Assembly (NCBI GenBank): GCA_030278955.1
Contig: JAOANR010000001.1
Coordinates: 25,425,120 to 25,489,119 of the forward strand
Reading direction: 5' to 3'
Source: Hygrophila difformis
Taxonomy: Eukaryota; Streptophyta; Magnoliopsida; Lamiales; Acanthaceae
Length of the DNA stretch: 64,000 nucleotides
Part shown: one piece after another, positions 58,513-64,000 of the stretch
Layout: every line of letters begins with the position of its first letter
Numbering within the stretch: the first letter of the stretch is position 1
The notes under the pieces: model-generated
Databases searched by the model: none
Told to the model about the DNA's origin: nothing
The model's input: only the letters and a program-made list of their open reading frames with translations
Translations under genes and position numbers: made by a program

Positions 58513-61500
58513 CCCCCCTTGCATGTCCATTACACAAAGAATATGCCTCGTTGAAACCTTACTAGGAAAAAACCCTGTGGGAAAAAATTCTAGTGAAGGA
58601 AAAAGAGTATAGTATTCTTGTGTTAAATTCTCCCCCTGATTTGGTCTTTATTTGAGAATTGAGACCAGTCTGAAAAAACCCTGTGGGAAAAAATCCTAGT
58701 GAAGGAAAAAGAGTACAGATTCTTGTGTTCAAAAAAAATCCTAGTGAAGAAAAAAGAGTACAGATTCTTGTGTTCAATTCTCCCCCTGATTTGGTCTTTA
58801 TTTGAGAATTGAGACCACTCAACGTGTCTCCCCCTGATTTGAATTCATTTGAGACCTTTCAACTGACGCAATTCAATTTTCTTTACCAAAATTTCAATAT
58901 TGTAGTCGGCATTGCCTTGGTAAATAAATCCGCTAAAATATGATTCCTTTTGGATAAATATTTATTTATTATCTTGTGTTGGTGTAAAAGGATCCTTTAT
59001 CTGATCAAGGGGCTCGGCCGAGCATTAAAGCATTTAGGATAAGCCTTTTCAAAATTTATTTAACACCTTTCCGAGTAGTGGGTGTACCCCATTTGTACAC
59101 CAAGGCATAATTTAGTTTTACCAAATTTTATTTCTCAAATTCATTTCTCTTTTTCCCCTTTCAATGGTGCTATATAAGCCACATTATCATCATATAAGAT
59201 AATTTGGGGGATATTTATTTTCGGTCGATACTGTAGTTTATTTTTATATCATATCAAGAATTGTATGAATATAATAAACCCAAGTCTATCATCCTTTGAA
59301 AATAGTAATTTATATCTTTCGATCTCAATGCCATTTATTTAGCCTTCTTTTCTTAGGCTTTCACTGAGGCTAGTAAATAACATGCATTCAAATTGCACAT
59401 AGAGCTAAGATTTTATTTTTCCGACATTCATCAACCGATTTAGGTTTGCAATATCATTTCATCCGAGTTCCAAATATTTTTGCTTGTGACGATTGATTGA
59501 GATCTCATTATTTTTAAGGTATTTGCTCTTTTGGAGCTGTTTGCTCTTTCTAGAGCTTGTTTCAACAATTCGTCAGTTTCTAAAATTTATAAACCTCGAG
59601 GATTTTTGTAGTTCGAACCAGATGATTTACCGTACTTCAAGCGTGCAAAATATTCATTTTTCACGTTTGTAATTGGTCCATTTAGGTAATAATCGGAAAC
59701 AAGTGATTATCTTGTGCCACAATTATTTTACTAGGGCAACAAGTTTTCCTTGGGTAATGCCGATATGCGGGATTTAGTAACTCTTTTAGAGTTATATGAT
59801 ACGCTTGGTAGAGAATTTGCAATTTACGCAATAGTTTTTTTCAGTCACAATAATATATTTTCGGTTCGGTTGATCCATATCTCCCCATAATGTCGGAAAA
59901 TAATAATCTGCAAACCATATATAAAATCACCATACTTTGGTACCAAATATAATTTATTAATGGTGATTTATATCCGACATACGTATACCCAATCGTCATT
60001 GGGAACCCAATTAGGGTGGCATAAAGGGGAACTTATATCGCACACCCAAATATACTTTAATTTACTAAACATTGGGCTTATGTCAATATTAGGGAGAGAG
60101 AATTAATGACAATCGGTCGGCTTTATTTTCATAAGCGTTACTACATAGCATGTCCCCAAAATGATGTAGGTAACTTTGACCTTATCAACCCTGCGTGCAA
60201 TTTAATTATTACTTATTTTGGCATATATTTTGGCCAGGCCTGGCTTGCACGCGATTAAAATTCAGTGACGCTATCCAATCTTATTTTCTTTATTGGATGT
60301 CATTGTGCTCACAATTTAATTATAAGCAACGCATATAGATTCATTTGAATTTGAATTTTCAACAATTCACCTCAGCATGATGCTTTTAGGAGGATGCCCA
60401 AGCTGATCGTGCCAAGTAAGAAAATTATGAGTAGACTTCAGGTCTATCGCATGATATATTTCAACAGTACTCAGCTTTAATTTGTATGGTATATGCCAGA
60501 GGATATTGATGCAATTTTCTTTTAATTTCTTTGCATCATAATCTGAATAATCAAGAAATAATATTATTGCCTCATTCTGTATTTCATAGTGATATGAATT
60601 TTCCGAATATCACTGAAGCTTAGTAAGCTCTTTCGAGATTTTCTCGAGAATAGTGCATATTCAAGCACAATTTTTCTTCTCCTTCAGGAGATATGCAATG
60701 ACTCTTCCAGAGTTCTTTTGAACTTCCACTGATTTTATTAGCAGTGAGTCTTTCCTTTTTCAGTTGGGATAATAGCTTTTGCTTTTCAATACAATGTGTA
60801 TAGCAGCACTATCGATGAGGCAGATACCATCCCCAGCTTCATTTTATTTTGGCATCCATTTATCTTTCCAAGAAGGCAACCACAATTGTAGTATAATTTA
60901 TATACATAAAATATTCAAATTACAAGGGGGATTATACAGGTAGAAAATTTATAAATTTTCATTTCATTTGCACCAATATTGTGCTCAATGAATTTATTTA
61001 GGTTCATGCGTGTGATATCATATTTCACTTTATTATCAAATCAATTATCGTGATCAATACAATTTATTTCAACCTTATGGCTTTTCACTTTCCCTTCCTT
61101 TTAGAGGATTCATATAAACAAGCCACATGTCTAGCCAGATGACATTTACATGTCCAAATAATTTTTATATCATAATAACTTTAATTCCTGGTATTAAACC
61201 TCCATTGGGTTTATGAAGGCCTCGTCATCATATGGACAATTTATTTATATATCCGGGGGAATTCATATTTTCATTTTGCCAAAATATCTCAACCCGGTTC
61301 AATTTCTCGATCACAATTTTAATAATATTTTGCCTTTTGGCATAGTGTTAATCATGCCCTGGATTTTTACATACATTATCCACATTCTCTTCATGGAATG
61401 GCAATCACCTTTGGGCCCGAATTCATAATTTTCAACAATACTTCATTGCGTTGTCTAGTGAAAAGAAATGACAATATGATCATATTCAGGTGTCCGTAAA

Positions 61501-61657
61501 TTTTCCACATTTTAGTGGATTTTCAATAGTCTTTTCAATATATAGGCATGATAGCCTTTCTATACCACTTAATCAATTGATAAATATACCTCCGATAATT
61601 TTAATAGATTCATCCTCCAACAGCACTTCAACAGAGCTACTCGTGCTAATAACGTAT
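58513..61657 (-). pseudogene. Copia gag-pol remnants
   Basis: On the - strand: a protease-like NEAGDGICLIDSAAIHIVLK near 60780-60850, the GAG-pre-integrase motif WHDQLGHPPKSIML near 60375-60425, and the RNase H end ADLFTKAMPTTIL near 58895-58945. No long ORF remains; between the motifs the frame is broken everywhere. The interior is shorter than the usual 4 kb or more, so deletions are likely. Imperfect duplications of gtgaaggaaaaagagta lie at 58594-58760. Confidence 0.7.
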
Positions 61658-61968
61658 TGTGAAATATTAGCCTATTAGCTTAATTGGATTGTATTTATAT
61701 TTTACAATATGTGTATTCAGATATATGTATAAATGTGCAGAGTAAATATATAGAATAAATGTAATAATGCAGTGAATGGTGTGTGAAGAGATGGACGTAT
61801 GAAGTGGGGAAAATCATCCTTTTTTATTCATTAACCAAGTCATATTTATAAGCATGGTTACAAGTGCTTAGTCACTAATTAATTGCTAGTACAAAGACAA
61901 GTGTATCACACTTGTAATTCATTTCCTCAATTAGGGACATGCACCATTGTTTATATTGCCAAGTAACA
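61658..61968 (-). repeat. 5' LTR of the Copia element
   Basis: 311 bp, the same length as its partner. On the - strand it is followed directly by the primer-binding region. Confidence 0.85.
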
Positions 61969-63170
61969 TTTAATATTATAAATAGTAATAGTTACATAAT
62001 AAAAACATAATTAATTGAATTTGATTATATTTGTCTAATCTCATAGTTTTATACTAATACATATTGTATTTGATATAGTTTTTGTTATTTATACATATTT
62101 TAAAATATTAAATACTCCATTAAACAAATGCATTTTGGTGTATAAAGTGAACTTATTTTGAGACAAATGGACAATATATTTTACTCAAATTTATATTTTG
62201 CATTCTATTTTATTGTTTTTGCTATTAGCACTTTATTTTTACTTCTTATTTAAAGAATTGTTTGAATGTTTGTGAGAATTTCTCTCTCCGAATCCGTTAT
62301 CTGTTAACAGATTTGTTAACTCCCAAACATCCAGAACTAAATTCATCATGCACTAATTTTTAGCTCAATTTATCTTCTGCTAAGTTATTTCCAAATTTAT
62401 TTTTCTTTACTAATCGAAATAAATTAGCTGACATGACATTGTTAATCAATTTCTGGTGCCATGAGATGAGACACTTTTTAGTGCTCAATCTCCACTCATC
62501 CAGGTCTGACCCAACACTAAAATCTAATATATGGGTCTAGGGTAAACCTGACACGAAATCACGCCTCGTTCCCGATCCCATTCCCACCCCAGACTCCAAC
62601 CCGACTCCACAGACCTCCAATTCGCATGACACTTACACCCAGACCTCCATTTTGCACGTCGCCATTCTGAAAGCCCTCCAATTCGCATGCCAAAGAAAGC
62701 CCTTCAATTGGAACACCGACTTCCATTTTCTTTTGTTATGTTTTGTTTTGCTTTATGAAATTTAATCTCTTGTTGTTTATTATTATTGAAGTGATTTGTG
62801 TTTGTTGCCTTTTTATGTTATAGTCATTTGGAATGTTGTCGTATATGCTTTTGTGGTTTGGGGATTTGGCATTCCCTCTTTGATTTGGCATTCTTTTAAT
62901 TTATTGCTTCTTGCTTGCTGATCTTGTCTTTGATTTTTGTTGATGCATTTACAGATTTGGGGGAGATAAGATTCTTATTGTTATTGTGTTTTGTAATTTA
63001 AAGATTTGAGTTCTAATGGTTGTAAGAATAGTTCGGTGTTTTATGACAATGGTGGGAATGGTTTCTTGTAGGATTCTAGGTGCTGGTATACCCACTCCTT
63101 TATGGAGACAATGGCCGCTGAATACGACGATGCCCCTTCACCGTGAACCCAGTAATTTCGATGAGGCTTC
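61969..63170. other. No supported gene
   Basis: AT-rich until about 62460, then sequence of more mixed composition. 62480-62720 is C-rich on + with repeated ccaattcgcat. An open frame at 63016-63198 shows no domain. It could be a 5' region of a gene cut by the LTR that starts at 63171. Confidence 0.35.
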
Positions 63171-64000
63171 TGTAATAACCGAGAATTTTGCAACATAAAA
63201 TAAATAATTAAATAAATACAATAAATAATAATAATTAATTAAAAGAAGAAAAATGAAATTTAATTCAAGAAGGAATTAAAGTCCAAGAACCCGTAAAGTC
63301 GAAGACAATTTAATTAAATAGATTGTTACACGGGAACCCAGTACAAATGGACTCGATAAATCGAACCCAAAATTTAATTGAGATCCAACTAAAATTAAGA
63401 TACGAGATTGGAGCCCAAGAATAGCCCGGAAATCGGAGCCCAAGGACATAGAATGATAGAAGTCCGAAAAAGAGGAGAAAAGGCCAGACGGATCGCACGA
63501 CCCGGCCCGGACCGAAGTCCAGGCCAAGGCCGCGCGGTCGCTGCACAGGGCGAGCCATTCCGCGCGCCACGGGCACGCCAGCGGGCAGCAATGCCCCATG
63601 CGAGATTCACTCGCCCGATTTCGGATTTTTCGACGTCGGTTGCTTACCTTTCAGCCCAAGACTCCTTGTGACTGACCATGGCCGAACCCCTAGGGCTTTT
63701 GAGTCTATAAATAACCCCATTTTCAGCCCGTAGACCCCTTTTGAACACTTTCGAATTTTCCATACAGCTCACACACCGAAAAACCCTAGTTCCCAAGTCG
63801 TCGGAGGCAAGAAGACAGCGGGAGAAGAAGCATTGGACGAATCCAGAGATCCCCGAGCGTAGGTATACAGTGGGGTACGATTTTATCCATCTTTTTCCAT
63901 TCGAAACTCGGATCCAAATCTAACTCACTACGCTTCTCTTCTAAAACCCCTATCCGGACGCGTAGAAGGAGATCGAAGGATCTCGGGAGACGAACATAGG
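63171..64000 (+). repeat. Start of an LTR running off the right edge (probable Ty3/gypsy)
   Basis: Begins TGTAATAACCGAG, a common start of plant Ty3/gypsy LTRs. A TATA box (tctataaataacc, 63703-63715) sits about 530 bp in, followed by a plausible transcribed leader with aaaaccctag. A GC-rich block at 63490-63610 has open frames in several phases but no domain. The other end is outside the window. Confidence 0.6.

Larger units (their letters stand above)
58202..61968 (-). mobile_element. Degenerate Copia-type LTR retrotransposon
   Basis: Two direct 311-bp repeats bound a 3.1-kb interior. Read on the - strand each LTR starts TGTTAC and ends CACA, with a TATAAATATGG box. A purine tract (AAGGGGGG) lies before the 3' LTR, and TACGTTATTAGCACGAG follows the 5' LTR as the likely primer-binding region. 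Remnants of Copia pol are in the Copia order on the - strand. No clean target duplication was found (TTTAAT occurs near both ends but two bases off on one side). Confidence 0.85.

Noticed and set aside
63276..63671. Several overlapping frames at the right edge
   Set aside because: They lie in a GC-rich part of an LTR and lack any domain.

Overview
The window is nuclear DNA of a flowering plant, most likely a eudicot. The genes have many short exons with GT-AG introns, the intergenic DNA is AT-rich, and plant-specific families are present: Tic22, a chromodomain Ty3/gypsy element, a Ulp1-carrying Mutator-like element (MULE) and Stowaway-type MITEs. A run of exactly 500 N at 30559-31058 shows a scaffolded draft assembly. 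I saw no bacterial genes, CRISPR array, rRNA or functional tRNA gene.

Layout. 1-8242: a Ty3/gypsy chromovirus on the + strand whose 5' LTR lies outside the window. It has two extra ORFs before gag, a frameshifted gag-pol, and a 2,059-bp 3' LTR. 8.5-17.2 kb: an island of broken gene pieces, all on the - strand (an LPAT2-like acyltransferase, an RNF10-like C-terminal region and one unidentified piece), probably captured by a Helitron-like or similar element. 18.2-23.8 kb: an apparently intact eight-exon SEC11 signal peptidase gene (+) with nested MITEs in intron 6. 26.0-27.65 kb: a DnaJ/DUF1977 gene (-) with a G-run frameshift just before its C-terminus. 27.9-30.3 kb: a hAT-type MITE, a probable organelle-derived insert and Stowaway-like MITEs. 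After the gap come a 52-bp tandem repeat and a degenerate LINE (about 31.94-37.80 kb), whose RNase H region is split by a MITE with a clean TAA target duplication. 38.9-42.95 kb: an intact seven-exon Tic22-family gene (-).

43.09-57.1 kb is a roughly 14-kb MULE that begins about 140 bp upstream of the Tic22 start codon. It carries a broken transposase (+), a DUF1985/Ulp1 cysteine protease gene (-) with a row of small symmetric exons, and captured exons including F-actin capping protein alpha. A smaller MULE lies inside it, holding a tRNA-derived SINE, which in turn holds a hAT MITE: four levels of insertion, each with target-site evidence of varying quality. 57.6 kb holds a 44-bp tandem repeat. 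58.2-61.97 kb is a degenerate Copia element (-) with two 311-bp LTRs. At 63171 an LTR starts and runs off the right edge.

Only three host genes look functional: SEC11 (ER signal peptide removal), the DnaJ protein (probable ER-membrane co-chaperone) and Tic22 (chloroplast protein import). They share a theme of protein targeting, but nothing shows they are co-regulated. Most of the rest is transposable element sequence. The most unusual items are the coiled-coil/double-zinc-knuckle ORF before gag, the mini-exon array of the Ulp1 gene and the four-level nest.
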